Shown one piece after another: positions 24,950 to 33,772 of a DNA stretch of 64,000 nt; position 1 is the stretch's first letter; the number at the start of each line of letters is the position of its first letter. The stretch is from assembly GCF_036924595.1 (NCBI RefSeq), contig NZ_JAZHRV010000001.1:1054001-1118000 (forward strand). The letters run 5' to 3'. Origin of the DNA: Bradyrhizobium algeriense. Its GTDB lineage: Bacteria; Pseudomonadota; Alphaproteobacteria; Rhizobiales; Xanthobacteraceae. Below the pieces are notes generated by a model, which was not told where the DNA came from, did not search any database, and saw only the letters and a program-made list of their open reading frames with translations. The position numbers were made by a program, and so were the translations under genes.

Positions 24950-26989
24950 ATGCGCCTCGGCATCCGCACCGCCATTTCCGCCCTCGTGCTGACGTCCATC
25001 GTCGTCAGCGCCGTCGGCGTGCATTTGTTGTGGTGGCGCACCGCCCATCAGGTGAGCCAGACGCTGGCCAACACCATCAACGACCAGATCGTTTCGGCAG
25101 TGGGTGACGAACTGCAATCGGTCACGACGGAGGCGCGCTCGTCGATGATGGCGGTGCGAACGCTACTCGCCGAAAAAGTGTTCGATCCGCGCGATGCCCG
25201 AAAACGCGAAGTCGTTTTCCGGTCGCAATTGCTGTCGCAGCCGACCATCTCCTGGGTGGCGTTCGGATGGCCGGATGGATCGTTCTTTGCCGGCCACAAA
25301 GCCGGCGACGGTGTGATCGAAATGCTGGAGATCGCGCCCGACCGCAACATGCGCATCAATCGCTACGAATTCGTCGGCAACGATCTTCGGCTCAAGGCCA
25401 GCTGGTTCGAAGAAACCGACTATTCCGTGACGGAGCAAGAATGGTTTCGGGTCGCCAAAGAGACCAACGATGAATACTGGTCGACGCTGACGACGCATCC
25501 GCGCGGCGAACGGCTGGCAGCGGCTTTTTCGGCCCCTCTCGACATCGATAAGAAGCCGGCCGGCGTCATCGCCATCATCATCGAACTGACGCGGGTGTCG
25601 AATTTCCTGTCGCAGCTCACGGTCGGAAAATCCGCCGGCGCCTTCATCCTCGAGCGGAACGGCAAGGTGGTGGCCTCACCCGATCCGAACGCCAACGAGG
25701 CGGTGGCGCTGAAAACCGATCATCCGCTGTTTCCCATTGCGGTCGAGGCGATACAGAACGCCAGTGCTTACGAACCGGGTGAAGGGCAGCCGTTCAACAC
25801 CAAGGTGGTTCGCGACGGCAAGGCCTATCAGGCGGTGCTGACGCCGATTTCGTTTCCGGGCTGGTCGCTGGTGACGGTGGTGCCGGAATCGGAATTTCTC
25901 GGACCGGTGCAGATGACGATCCGGAATTTGCTGATCGGGCTGGCGGTGTTGATCGTTTTCGCCGGGCTCTTGTCGGCATGGCTCGCCCAGCGCCTGATCG
26001 CCGCGCCGCTGATCAAGGTGGTCAACGAGATCAGGCATGTCGAGCGTTTTGATCTCGACAAGGTGCAGCGGCATCCGTCGCGGCTGACCGAGATCGGGAA
26101 TCTTTCAGGCGCCATCGGCGACATGGCGCAGGGGCTTGCCGCGTTCCGTAAATACATTCCGGCCGACCTGGTGAGGCGGCTGATCAGCGACGGTAATGGT
26201 GCGCGCCTCGGTGGTGCGATACGGCCGATGAGCGTGATGTTCATCGATCTCGCCGGCTTTACCGGCATGTCGGAGCGTCTCGGCGACCGCATCATTCCGC
26301 TGCTGTCGCGCTATTTCGACAGCGTCTCGGTGCAGATTCAAAACCAGAACGGCACCATCGACAAATTCATCGGCGATGCCGTGATGGCGTTCTGGGGCGC
26401 GCCGGCGCCGAATCCCGATCATGCCGTCGATTGCTGCCGGGCGGCCCTGGCATGCCGGCACGCGGTGGAAGAGGCCGGCCTCGTCGACGACCACGGCGAG
26501 AGCGTCAAGATTCGCATCGGCATCAATTCCGGCGACATGCTGGTCGGCAATATCGGATCGGAAGTCCGGCTGAATTACACCGTGATCGGCGATGCCGTGA
26601 ATATTGCGAGCCGGCTGGAGAGCACCAACAAGGCGTACGGCTCCACGATCATCATCGGCCCCGAAACGCGCCGGCTGGCGGGGAAAAGCATCGTGGTTCG
26701 CGAACTCGACCGGCTGGCGGTCTATGGCCGCGCCGGCGGACTGCAGATCTATGAATTATTGGGCATGGCCGGTGAGTTCGGCGGCGCCCCCGACTGGGTG
26801 GCCTCGTATGAATCCGGCCTCGCCGCCTTCCGCGCGCGTGATTTCAAGGCCGCGATTGCTGCGTTCGAGAGCGTGCTGGAAATCCGTAACGATGCTGCGT
26901 CATCGGCGATGATCGAACGCTGCCGGCAGCAGCTCGAAAATCCCGCCGGTGAAGATTGGGACGGTACGACGGTCGCCCGATCCAAGTAG
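24950..26989 (+). CDS. Membrane-bound class III adenylate/guanylate cyclase with Cache sensor
   Basis: A 679-aa transmembrane cyclase. Helix 1 is near residues 5-25, followed by a periplasmic dCache-like sensor of about 280 residues (WFRVAKETNDEYWSTLTTHPRGERLAAAFSAPL). Helix 2 (LLIGLAVLIVFAGLLSAWLA, about residue 325) leads to a HAMP-like linker and then the catalytic domain: MSVMFIDLAGFTGMSERLG supplies the first metal Asp, IDKFIGDAVMAFWGAP the second, and YTVIGDAVNIASRLE the transition-state Asn/Arg. All catalytic residues appear intact. The C-terminal 70 residues (YESGLAAFRARDFKAAIAAFE) resemble a single TPR. It probably makes cAMP in response to a periplasmic ligand; the ligand is unknown. 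Confidence 0.9.
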   Translation: MRLGIRTAISALVLTSIVVSAVGVHLLWWRTAHQVSQTLANTINDQIVSAVGDELQSVTTEARSSMMAVRTLLAEKVFDPRDARKREVVFRSQLLSQPTISWVAFGWPDGSFFAGHKAGDGVIEMLEIAPDRNMRINRYEFVGNDLRLKASWFEETDYSVTEQEWFRVAKETNDEYWSTLTTHPRGERLAAAFSAPLDIDKKPAGVIAIIIELTRVSNFLSQLTVGKSAGAFILERNGKVVASPDPNANEAVALKTDHPLFPIAVEAIQNASAYEPGEGQPFNTKVVRDGKAYQAVLTPISFPGWSLVTVVPESEFLGPVQMTIRNLLIGLAVLIVFAGLLSAWLAQRLIAAPLIKVVNEIRHVERFDLDKVQRHPSRLTEIGNLSGAIGDMAQGLAAFRKYIPADLVRRLISDGNGARLGGAIRPMSVMFIDLAGFTGMSERLGDRIIPLLSRYFDSVSVQIQNQNGTIDKFIGDAVMAFWGAPAPNPDHAVDCCRAALACRHAVEEAGLVDDHGESVKIRIGINSGDMLVGNIGSEVRLNYTVIGDAVNIASRLESTNKAYGSTIIIGPETRRLAGKSIVVRELDRLAVYGRAGGLQIYELLGMAGEFGGAPDWVASYESGLAAFRARDFKAAIAAFESVLEIRNDAASSAMIERCRQQLENPAGEDWDGTTVARSK

Positions 26990-27058
26990 CCCGACGCGGC
27001 CGCCGCAGCCTTGCGCGAGGCGGCGGCTTTGCCATAGATGTGCCGGCCGTGACGCCAC

Positions 27059-28066
27059 ATGTCATGGCGATCGACAGGGAAGCCGCCAGCGTTGAAAATC
27101 CTGCTGACCCATACGCCCCAGTCTCGCGCCCAGTATTATGGCGCGCGCAGCCTCGAGGGGCTGCAAGCCATCGCACAGGTCAAGCTGCATCAATCAAGCG
27201 ACGCGCTCGACGCCACCGGCCTGATCGAGGCCGCAGGCGACGTCGACGTCATCGTCGCCGACCGGCTCACGGCGGGGCCAAGCGAGATATTTCCAGCGCT
27301 GCCAAAACTGCGCGCCTTCGTTCGCTGCGCGGTCGATATCCGCAATATCGATGTCGAAGCCGCGTCCGCGGCCGGCGTGCTGGTGACGCGGGCCGGGCCG
27401 GGCTTCGTCCAATCGGTCGCCGAACTCGCGGTCGGCTTCATGGTCGATCTGTCGCGCGGTGTCTCGCGCGCGACCGCCGACTACCATTCGGAGCGCAAGC
27501 CCGAGATCATCATGGGCCGGCAACTGGCCGGCAGCCGCCTCGGCATTGTCGGCTACGGCAGCATCGGCCGTTACCTGGCTGATATCGCGAAGGTGCTGAG
27601 GATGGAGGTGCTGGTCGCTGATCCCTTTGCAACCGTGAGCGATGCCACGATCCGGCATGTGCCGCTCGACGATCTGCTGGCGCGCGCTGACTTTGTCGTC
27701 TGTCTCGCTATTGCCAACGAGCAAACCGAAAACCTGATCGGGCAGGCGGCGCTGGCGCGCATGCAGAGCCATGCCTTCTTCATCAACCTGTCGCGCGGCA
27801 ATCTCGTCGACGAGGCCGCGTTGTCAGCGGCGTTGCGCGAAAACCGCATCGCCGGTGCCGCGATGGATGTCGGCCGCGCGCTGGACCAGATGCCGTCGCC
27901 TGAGCTGGCAAAACTGCCGAACGTCATCGCAACGCCGCATATCGGCGGACTGACGCCGCCGGCGATCGAGAGCCAGTCGCTGGAAACGGTGCGGCAGGTG
28001 GAGCAGATTGTCGCCGGCAAGATACCGATCGGCGCGGTCAACGCCGATCGCTGGATACGGAGATGA
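27059..28066 (+). CDS. D-isomer-specific 2-hydroxyacid dehydrogenase
   Basis: About 325-335 aa, an NAD(P)-dependent dehydrogenase of the PGDH/phosphonate-dehydrogenase type. Cofactor loop: LGIVGYGSIGRYLADIAKVL followed by LVADP. Catalytic Arg is in FINLSRGNLVDEAAL and the catalytic His in NVIATPHIGGLTPPAIES. The Cys in LRAFVRCAVDIRNIDVEAA is as in relatives. The start is uncertain: an ATG at 27059 lacks a ribosome site, while a TTG at 27092 begins the conserved core (KILLTHTPQS) and has AGGGA upstream. It follows the cyclase gene in the same direction with a 70-base gap. Its substrate is unknown. Confidence 0.85.
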   Translation: MSWRSTGKPPALKILLTHTPQSRAQYYGARSLEGLQAIAQVKLHQSSDALDATGLIEAAGDVDVIVADRLTAGPSEIFPALPKLRAFVRCAVDIRNIDVEAASAAGVLVTRAGPGFVQSVAELAVGFMVDLSRGVSRATADYHSERKPEIIMGRQLAGSRLGIVGYGSIGRYLADIAKVLRMEVLVADPFATVSDATIRHVPLDDLLARADFVVCLAIANEQTENLIGQAALARMQSHAFFINLSRGNLVDEAALSAALRENRIAGAAMDVGRALDQMPSPELAKLPNVIATPHIGGLTPPAIESQSLETVRQVEQIVAGKIPIGAVNADRWIRR

Positions 28067-28092
28067 TTGTCACGCTCGGCGCCCAACTCGCC

Positions 28093-30129
28093 CTATGGCG
28101 GGTCTACATTGCCGCCGCCCCGTTTGTGCTGCTCGATTGTCGTGCTGGGGGCGTCGCGCACTGGTAGGGTCGGGTGATCCGCAAGGTGCCGCGCCAGTTG
28201 CGGTGCCGCGGTGCTGGTGCCTATCAGGCGAAACACGGCGCCGCTCCTGGTGCCTCCGGCGCGTATGCCCTGAAGAGCGTACGACTCGTCGCAGGGCAGC
28301 ACATAGTCGGGACCGACGCGTGGTGAGTAGGGGCGCGCTGGGCCCGCGGACGAATAAGGCGACTTCCGCCTATCCAGGATCACGTAACCACCGGCGACGT
28401 GCACGTCGGCGTCGTAGGCGGTTGCAATCCCGTTGAGGGTGCCGAGGCGATGGATCAGCGACCCGGCTTTGTCGAACTCTCCGTCGACGCGGGTGCAACT
28501 GGCCGCTGCCGACCGGGTTCGCTCCCACTCGGGGTCGACAAAATACGAAAGCTTGGCGCCTGTGCGAACGCCCATGTTCGGGTCGCTGCGTGCGACGTAT
28601 GCGTGGACATCGGCGTAATGGTGATGGTCGTGGGGCACACCGGCGACGCTGATTCTATAGTCCCCATGCTCCGCCACGAGTCCGGCTGAAGCGACGGTGG
28701 ATTTCACTTCAAGCCGCCACATCGTGTCATCGGCGTCCCACGTGATCGGCCCGTCCACCCCGGCAAGCGAGGTAGCGGTGCTTGGCATTGTGTAAGGAAT
28801 ACCGCTGGGCGATGTCAGGGTCACAGTAACACCGCTGGCATGGGCTGTCTTCATCCACACCTCGCAGAAGCAAAGCACCGTATTGTCCGGAGGAAGGCGC
28901 CAGATCCATTCGACGTGGTCAGGCTGGTCATGGTGCCTGTGGAAGACCACGTGGCCCTCGGTAAGGTAGGAATTGCCCGCCGCGAGGAAGATCTCGAGGT
29001 TGGGTTTCCCGCCGCTCCCATTGTAGTCGGCAACGAGCGCGCTCAATGCCTCCTCCAGCAACCCCATGCCATCGTGCGGTCCGGTCGTCGGTCCGTAGCT
29101 GAGATTGATGAGCACGCGCTCGGTGACGTTTGGCTTGGCAAACGACAGCACATACTGGATGCCCTGGACGACATAGGTCGGGAGCCAGACGCCGGTCGCG
29201 TCACGGAGGTTGTCCTCCGAGAATTGCACAAACACCACCTCGGCGCTCGAGGCAACGTCGGTGCCCGGCCTCCAGCTCGGCGGGTCGCGCCGGTCACCCG
29301 GAGGCGAGGGACCAATACGCGAAGAGGTCGGAATCCGCCCCGCAAGCACATCCATCACATGCGCACCGTGCGCCTCCCGGTACTTGAGACTGGTGAAGTC
29401 AGCCTCTGCGTAACAGTGTTCCTCGTTAATGCGGTTTTGTGACGTCGAATGCAATCCTATCCATTCGTCAAGACCGATTTCCCCGGGCGCAAGAAGAGTT
29501 GCGAAATCGCGCCGGTACTCGAGACCGTAACCGAAATCCGTTAGCCGCTTGCCGAAATCGCGTCCGTTGATTGTGACCGGCTGCTTGTCCTGGTTCTGGT
29601 CCCAGATGGCCCGCACCCGCGTGCTGACAGCACCGGTCGTCTTGAGAAAATGTGCCGCGGCGAACGGGCAGCCATCGTCGAGCATGCCGATCAATAGTGC
29701 TCCGGGCGGATCCTTGCCCTCATCGTAGCGATCCGCAAGGACAGCTTTCCTATTGAGTATTTCCGGGGACGACGGCCGCACCGGAAGCGACAGCTCAACC
29801 CTGGAAACATACTCCCTCCAAATCGGGAATGCTCCATGCTCGTCGGTCACCGCCGCTTTGCGGCAGCGCATCGTGACATATCGGGTATTGCCAACGTCGG
29901 GGCCGAACTCGACGCCGAAATCTTCGCGCGCAATCATGGCACTCTCGAACGTGCGCACGAATTCAACCTGCTTCAACTCCACAAGCAGGAGCAACCTGAA
30001 ACGATCTTCATCGAAAAACCGAAACTTCTTCCCGAAATCCTCGAAGTCGGTCGAGAAGTTCGCGAAGTCAGAATCGATTGCGTACCGGAGGTACGGGCCA
30101 AAGCAGTTCGGAAATTCCCTGTCGGCCAT
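28093..30129 (-). CDS. Cytoplasmic subtilisin-like (S8) peptidase with N-terminal extension
   Basis: A 678-aa subtilase. The catalytic triad is visible: Asp in ALLIGMLDDGCPF (about 151), His in REAHGAHVMDVLAG (254) and Ser in LIGTSTAAPQLARHL (639), with the oxyanion region AAGNSY near 390. A novel N-terminal domain (residues 1-120, including LLLLVELKQVEF) precedes it, and an insert of about 190 residues between the oxyanion Asn and the Ser looks like a beta-rich P/Ig-like domain (VTVTLTSPSGIPY). No signal peptide or membrane helix is seen, so it should work inside the cell. It lies 124 bases downstream of the haloperoxidase-like gene on the same strand. Base composition is lower in GC than the flanks, suggesting acquisition. 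Confidence 0.85.
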   Translation of the reverse strand: MADREFPNCFGPYLRYAIDSDFANFSTDFEDFGKKFRFFDEDRFRLLLLVELKQVEFVRTFESAMIAREDFGVEFGPDVGNTRYVTMRCRKAAVTDEHGAFPIWREYVSRVELSLPVRPSSPEILNRKAVLADRYDEGKDPPGALLIGMLDDGCPFAAAHFLKTTGAVSTRVRAIWDQNQDKQPVTINGRDFGKRLTDFGYGLEYRRDFATLLAPGEIGLDEWIGLHSTSQNRINEEHCYAEADFTSLKYREAHGAHVMDVLAGRIPTSSRIGPSPPGDRRDPPSWRPGTDVASSAEVVFVQFSEDNLRDATGVWLPTYVVQGIQYVLSFAKPNVTERVLINLSYGPTTGPHDGMGLLEEALSALVADYNGSGGKPNLEIFLAAGNSYLTEGHVVFHRHHDQPDHVEWIWRLPPDNTVLCFCEVWMKTAHASGVTVTLTSPSGIPYTMPSTATSLAGVDGPITWDADDTMWRLEVKSTVASAGLVAEHGDYRISVAGVPHDHHHYADVHAYVARSDPNMGVRTGAKLSYFVDPEWERTRSAAASCTRVDGEFDKAGSLIHRLGTLNGIATAYDADVHVAGGYVILDRRKSPYSSAGPARPYSPRVGPDYVLPCDESYALQGIRAGGTRSGAVFRLIGTSTAAPQLARHLADHPTLPVRDAPSTTIEQHKRGGGNVDPP

Positions 30130-30253
30130 GGAACGTTCTCCACTTCGGGTTACAAATGATCCCTGGCCGATAGCGTTTTCGAGCGAGGAGGATTCCGGTT
30201 CGCGTGACGAAAGCGCGTCGAAACAAGAATCTAGTACTTTGGTTCTGAATCAA

Positions 30254-31387
30254 TCAGAGCCCAAATTTGCCATCCCACTCATCCTGCGCCTTGTCCCATA
30301 CATGCTCCATCAAATCCGACTTCACGATGCTCGCTCCCGCGGTTGCCGAGTAGAATGACCCGGTGCCGAGCGCCTGGGCAGGGTCGAACGGATTGAAGTC
30401 GGTGGTGGGAGCGCCGTCGATTCCGGTGGCGATGAACCTCCGGCTCATGAATGTCTCGACCCCCGTGCAACGCCCGACGAAATACTCGCCTAACGCCACG
30501 CCCAACATGCGTCCTGCCATGCTGTCGACAGGGAAGTGGACTCCCGCTACGACACGGTTGGTTGCGATGCGCGCCGCCTGGCGGTCGAGCTGTGCGGTCA
30601 CTGTTGGGAATCCCGTACCGAGATTTAGCAGCCTTTTCAGCACGTAGACTACCGCATGGACCTGCGTTGCGTGTCCGCTCGGGAAGGCCCCATGCCCCGG
30701 GGTCGTGATCATCGGCTGGACCTGGGCGTTGTATTCGACCGGGCGCCAGCACGCCAAGGCATGCTTGAAGCGCATCTCCACGTAAACGCAGAATTGCAAC
30801 ACCATGTTGATGAGTTCGAATGTGCGCTTGGTCCGGTCGGGATGCATGTAGATGATCGACGACCAGAAAGCGTACGTGGGATCGATCTGCGCCAGGATTT
30901 CGGTCGCACGTTCGTTACGCAGTTCGGCCCAGCTAAGTACCATCGGGATTTGTGCCCTGAACGTCAGTTCTTGCGGACGTCCGATTTCCGCAATCAAGGA
31001 TGCGCCCGACAAGACCCGGAATGCGGTGCTGGTCGCCTGAAAGTCGATCCCCCGCATCATCTCGCCGATCGCCGTGTAGGCGCGAACCCACGGCTCCCAG
31101 CGTTCCATCTGGCTCTCGCCATCGATGGGCGTCGGCAATGTCGGTCCGTAGTACGTAAAGTACGGGGACGTCGGATTCTCGGGAATAACGATCGTTCCTT
31201 CGCGCCCACGGATGAGCGCATCCACCATGATCGAATTGGCATAGGCATCGGCCATCGTGCCAAGGAATGATCCACCGGCCCCACCAGCGCCGCCGGCCCC
31301 ACCAGCGCCGCCGGCTCCGCCTGCACCCCCTGCGCCGCCCGCGCCACCAGCTCCGCCTGCACCTCCCGCTCCGCCCAGTTGAGCCAT
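30254..31387 (-). CDS. Vanadium-haloperoxidase / PAP2-fold protein with Gly-Gly-Ala N-terminus
   Basis: A 377-aa soluble protein of the vanadium haloperoxidase / PAP2 acid phosphatase superfamily. All three phosphate/vanadate-binding motifs are present: KHALACWRP (K208, R215, P216), FPSGHAT (S237-H239) and NRVVAGVHFPVD (R278, H284, D288). It has no transmembrane helices, unlike lipid-phosphatase PAP2 proteins, and matches the soluble haloperoxidase layout. After MAQL come eleven Gly-Gly-Ala units plus Gly-Gly, an unusual tail that may be flexible or polyglycine-like. It is followed downstream by the subtilase and preceded by a cyclase/TPR gene. Whether it is a peroxidase or a phosphatase cannot be told from sequence. 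Confidence 0.82.
   Translation of the reverse strand: MAQLGGAGGAGGAGGAGGAGGAGGAGGAGGAGGAGGAGGSFLGTMADAYANSIMVDALIRGREGTIVIPENPTSPYFTYYGPTLPTPIDGESQMERWEPWVRAYTAIGEMMRGIDFQATSTAFRVLSGASLIAEIGRPQELTFRAQIPMVLSWAELRNERATEILAQIDPTYAFWSSIIYMHPDRTKRTFELINMVLQFCVYVEMRFKHALACWRPVEYNAQVQPMITTPGHGAFPSGHATQVHAVVYVLKRLLNLGTGFPTVTAQLDRQAARIATNRVVAGVHFPVDSMAGRMLGVALGEYFVGRCTGVETFMSRRFIATGIDGAPTTDFNPFDPAQALGTGSFYSATAGASIVKSDLMEHVWDKAQDEWDGKFGL
31271..31375 (-). repeat. Coding tandem repeat (Gly-Gly-Ala)n
   Basis: One hundred and five bases made of 9-base units that encode eleven Gly-Gly-Ala triplets plus Gly-Gly at the N-terminus of the haloperoxidase-like protein. Synonymous codons vary from unit to unit, so the peptide repeat is being kept despite DNA divergence; a fresh slippage run would be uniform. 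Such tracts can change length between strains. Confidence 0.85.
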
Positions 31388-31523
31388 TTCTGCCTCCTCT
31401 GTGAGTAAGTCAGCCCTGTGAGTAAGTCGGCTTTCCGCCAGTAAGCGCGTGATTTAAACTTGTCCGCTTGTGCTCGTTCCGAATGTGTACTGCTTCACAC
31501 GAGCGAGATATTTTTCTCCAGGA

Positions 31524-33449
31524 TCAGTGCCGGTTCGAGTTGCCGTTTCCCGATGGCAACCCCGCCATGGCCAGACAGCACGCCCATTGCCGGCCGGTTT
31601 CGAGCGCCGCATTCGGCATGCGCGCAAGATATCGCTCCACCGTCAATTGCGGCTCGAGCTGTCGCAGCCTGGCGAGCGCCTCGCGCGCTTCATCCATTCG
31701 ATCCTGCGCCACGAGCGAGATCGTCAGGGCCCGCCATGTGGAAGAATGCATGCGGTGGTGCACAAGCGATGAGCGCGCAAGCCTTTCAGCATTCTCGTAT
31801 TGATGCGCGGAAAGCTCTGCCGCCGCGCCAAGGCACTCGAAGTAGTAGCGTTGCGGATCGAGCGGAGAGAGCTCTATCGCGCGGCGTGTCGCGTCCACAG
31901 CCGCTTTCCCTTCCCCCATGAACGCGTTAACGGTGCCGAGATAGAGCCAGCCGAGGGCGTGGCTGGGGTTGGCATTCACAGCCTCGTTGCAGCGCTTGCG
32001 AGCGGTCTCCAGATCCTTCAACAAGTGACAGTAGACAAAGCCCTCGGTCGCCAGCGCAAGCGCGTCCGACGGATCCCGGTCGAGGGCGGCGTGGGTTGCG
32101 CTTAAGGCCTCGACCGCCTCGCGCTTGCGGTCCTCAGACCAGCCGCGTGTCACCTGCAGAATGTACCAGTTGCCGAGCCACGCGCGCGGTGCCGCGATCC
32201 GGCTATGCCGGTTAATCAGTTCGTCAAGAATTCTCCGCGTCTGGAGAAACTCCTCCTTGCTGGAGCGGTGCATCAACTTGATGCTGCCAAGCAGCAGCGA
32301 GTAGCTCTCGAGGGTCGGCAGCGGCTGGGTCAAAATATGCTCGACCTCAGCGTCGAGGACGGACAAATGCACTGCCTGGGCGATGCGATCCGCCAGCTCG
32401 CTTTCCGGCCTCAGCAGATCGCCGATTTCGCCGTTCAGTCGGTCGGTCCAGACCACTTGGTTGTTGCGCGCTTCGGAGAGTTCGGCACTCACCATGATCT
32501 TGCCGGCATCCGCAACATACGCGCCGCTGAGGACATAGGTGGCGCCGAGATGTGCCGACACCTCTCCGACATCGCTCGCGCGGCCGCGGAAAACGGCGGT
32601 CGACAGACGTGAAATCACCTTCAGGTCCGCTGCCTTCGACAGTCGCCAGATCACGCTGTCGGCAATCAGGTTGCCGACATCGAAAATCGCTGGGCTGTCG
32701 CTCCTCGCAGAGAAGGGGATCACGGCAATGGTCGGCTGCATGGCCGTTCCATAGTCGCGCCGCCGAGTAAGGCTTGGAAGCGGACTAGGCGGGCCAACGC
32801 GATAGGCCCGAACCGGCTTGTCAAAATGTTTGAGAATGCATTCTCCAAGGTCTTCGCACGACGCGTCAACACCATGCGTAAGCTCGTCGCGTGCTGTGGC
32901 GCTGCCGATGGTCTCGCCGGGGTTCGCAAGGCTTGCCAGGGCGGCCGCCAGTTGCTCATGCGCTGAGGCGCTGGCAATCGTCTCGCCCGGGCCGGCCAGC
33001 GTTGCCAGCCGCGCCGCCAGGTTTACGCCGGTCCCGTAGATATCGATCCCGTCGCTCCATGCCATCGCGGCGTTGATTCCGGCGCGCAGGTCGAAATGCT
33101 GGTCTTCGGGCATGCCGACGTTCTGCGCGGCAAGTGTCCGATGCATCGCGGCGGCGGCATCAGCGGCGTCAGGCACCGTCTCGAAACGCGCCAGAAGACC
33201 ATCACCGAGACTCTTCACCAGGACGCCGCGATAGCGCGGCAGTATCTCAGTAGTGACGATGCCGACAAAGTCTGCCCATCGGCGAACGGTGAAAGCTTCG
33301 TGCTCTCGCATGAGCCGCACCGATTCCACGAGATCGACCAGCAGCACGACGGTCTCTTGACGCACGAGTGCAACGCCTGCACCCGGTACAGCAAATCGCC
33401 CGGTCCGGGCGGCTTGTTCTTCGCCTTTGTCCACCGCTTCATCGTTCAT
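31524..33449 (-). CDS. Class III cyclase domain protein with TolB-like and TPR regions
   Basis: A 641-aa protein. Residues 30-190 form a class III cyclase domain: VVLLVDLVESVRLMREHE (first metal Asp), LVKSLGDGLLARF (GDG loop) and YGTGVNLAARLATLA (Asn/Arg pair). Around residues 150-185 the segment PGETIASASAHEQL is duplicated as PGETIGSATARDEL. The middle (about 240-370) is a TolB-N/FlgO-like domain (TIAVIPFSARSDSPAIFDVGNLIADSVIWRLS). The C-terminal half contains several TPRs, for example LGWLYLGTVNAFMGEGKAAVDATRRAIELSP. No membrane helix is seen. This architecture is common in Bradyrhizobium as multi-copy signalling proteins. It lies 136 bases upstream of the haloperoxidase gene, same strand. 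Confidence 0.85.
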   Translation of the reverse strand: MNDEAVDKGEEQAARTGRFAVPGAGVALVRQETVVLLVDLVESVRLMREHEAFTVRRWADFVGIVTTEILPRYRGVLVKSLGDGLLARFETVPDAADAAAAMHRTLAAQNVGMPEDQHFDLRAGINAAMAWSDGIDIYGTGVNLAARLATLAGPGETIASASAHEQLAAALASLANPGETIGSATARDELTHGVDASCEDLGECILKHFDKPVRAYRVGPPSPLPSLTRRRDYGTAMQPTIAVIPFSARSDSPAIFDVGNLIADSVIWRLSKAADLKVISRLSTAVFRGRASDVGEVSAHLGATYVLSGAYVADAGKIMVSAELSEARNNQVVWTDRLNGEIGDLLRPESELADRIAQAVHLSVLDAEVEHILTQPLPTLESYSLLLGSIKLMHRSSKEEFLQTRRILDELINRHSRIAAPRAWLGNWYILQVTRGWSEDRKREAVEALSATHAALDRDPSDALALATEGFVYCHLLKDLETARKRCNEAVNANPSHALGWLYLGTVNAFMGEGKAAVDATRRAIELSPLDPQRYYFECLGAAAELSAHQYENAERLARSSLVHHRMHSSTWRALTISLVAQDRMDEAREALARLRQLEPQLTVERYLARMPNAALETGRQWACCLAMAGLPSGNGNSNRH

Positions 33450-33772
33450 GTTGAACCAATTTCGCGATCCGGGCGCTACATCTTAGATGGTATGGAACCA
33501 CACGCAAGAGCTGCGCGAAAAGCACTCCGAATCAAGAGCTGCCAACCATGAGGCCCCTCGACAAGCGAAACGATCGAGGCGCGTCACAATTCTAAAGCGA
33601 TTAAGTGGTGAAACACCGGATAAGGTTGTGCATCGAAACCACATCCGGGTACGGTCCCTGAGAAATTCGTGTCATCTTGAGTCGCGGATGCGAAGGTGAT
33701 GGTCGATCAGACTATTGCCAAGAACATCCTCATTGCCGAGACATCGAAGAAAATGCACACGAAAATCCCCCC
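33450..33772. other. Gene-free divergent intergenic region
   Basis: About 320 bases between the leftward cyclase/TPR gene and the rightward MFS gene. It is less GC-rich than the surroundings and should contain both promoters. No open frame, repeat, hairpin with a T-run or RNA gene is recognisable in it. Confidence 0.6.

Noticed and set aside
31271..31375. Tandem 9-base repeats considered as a non-coding microsatellite
   Set aside because: They lie in frame at the start of a gene with intact downstream motifs, and the variation is synonymous.
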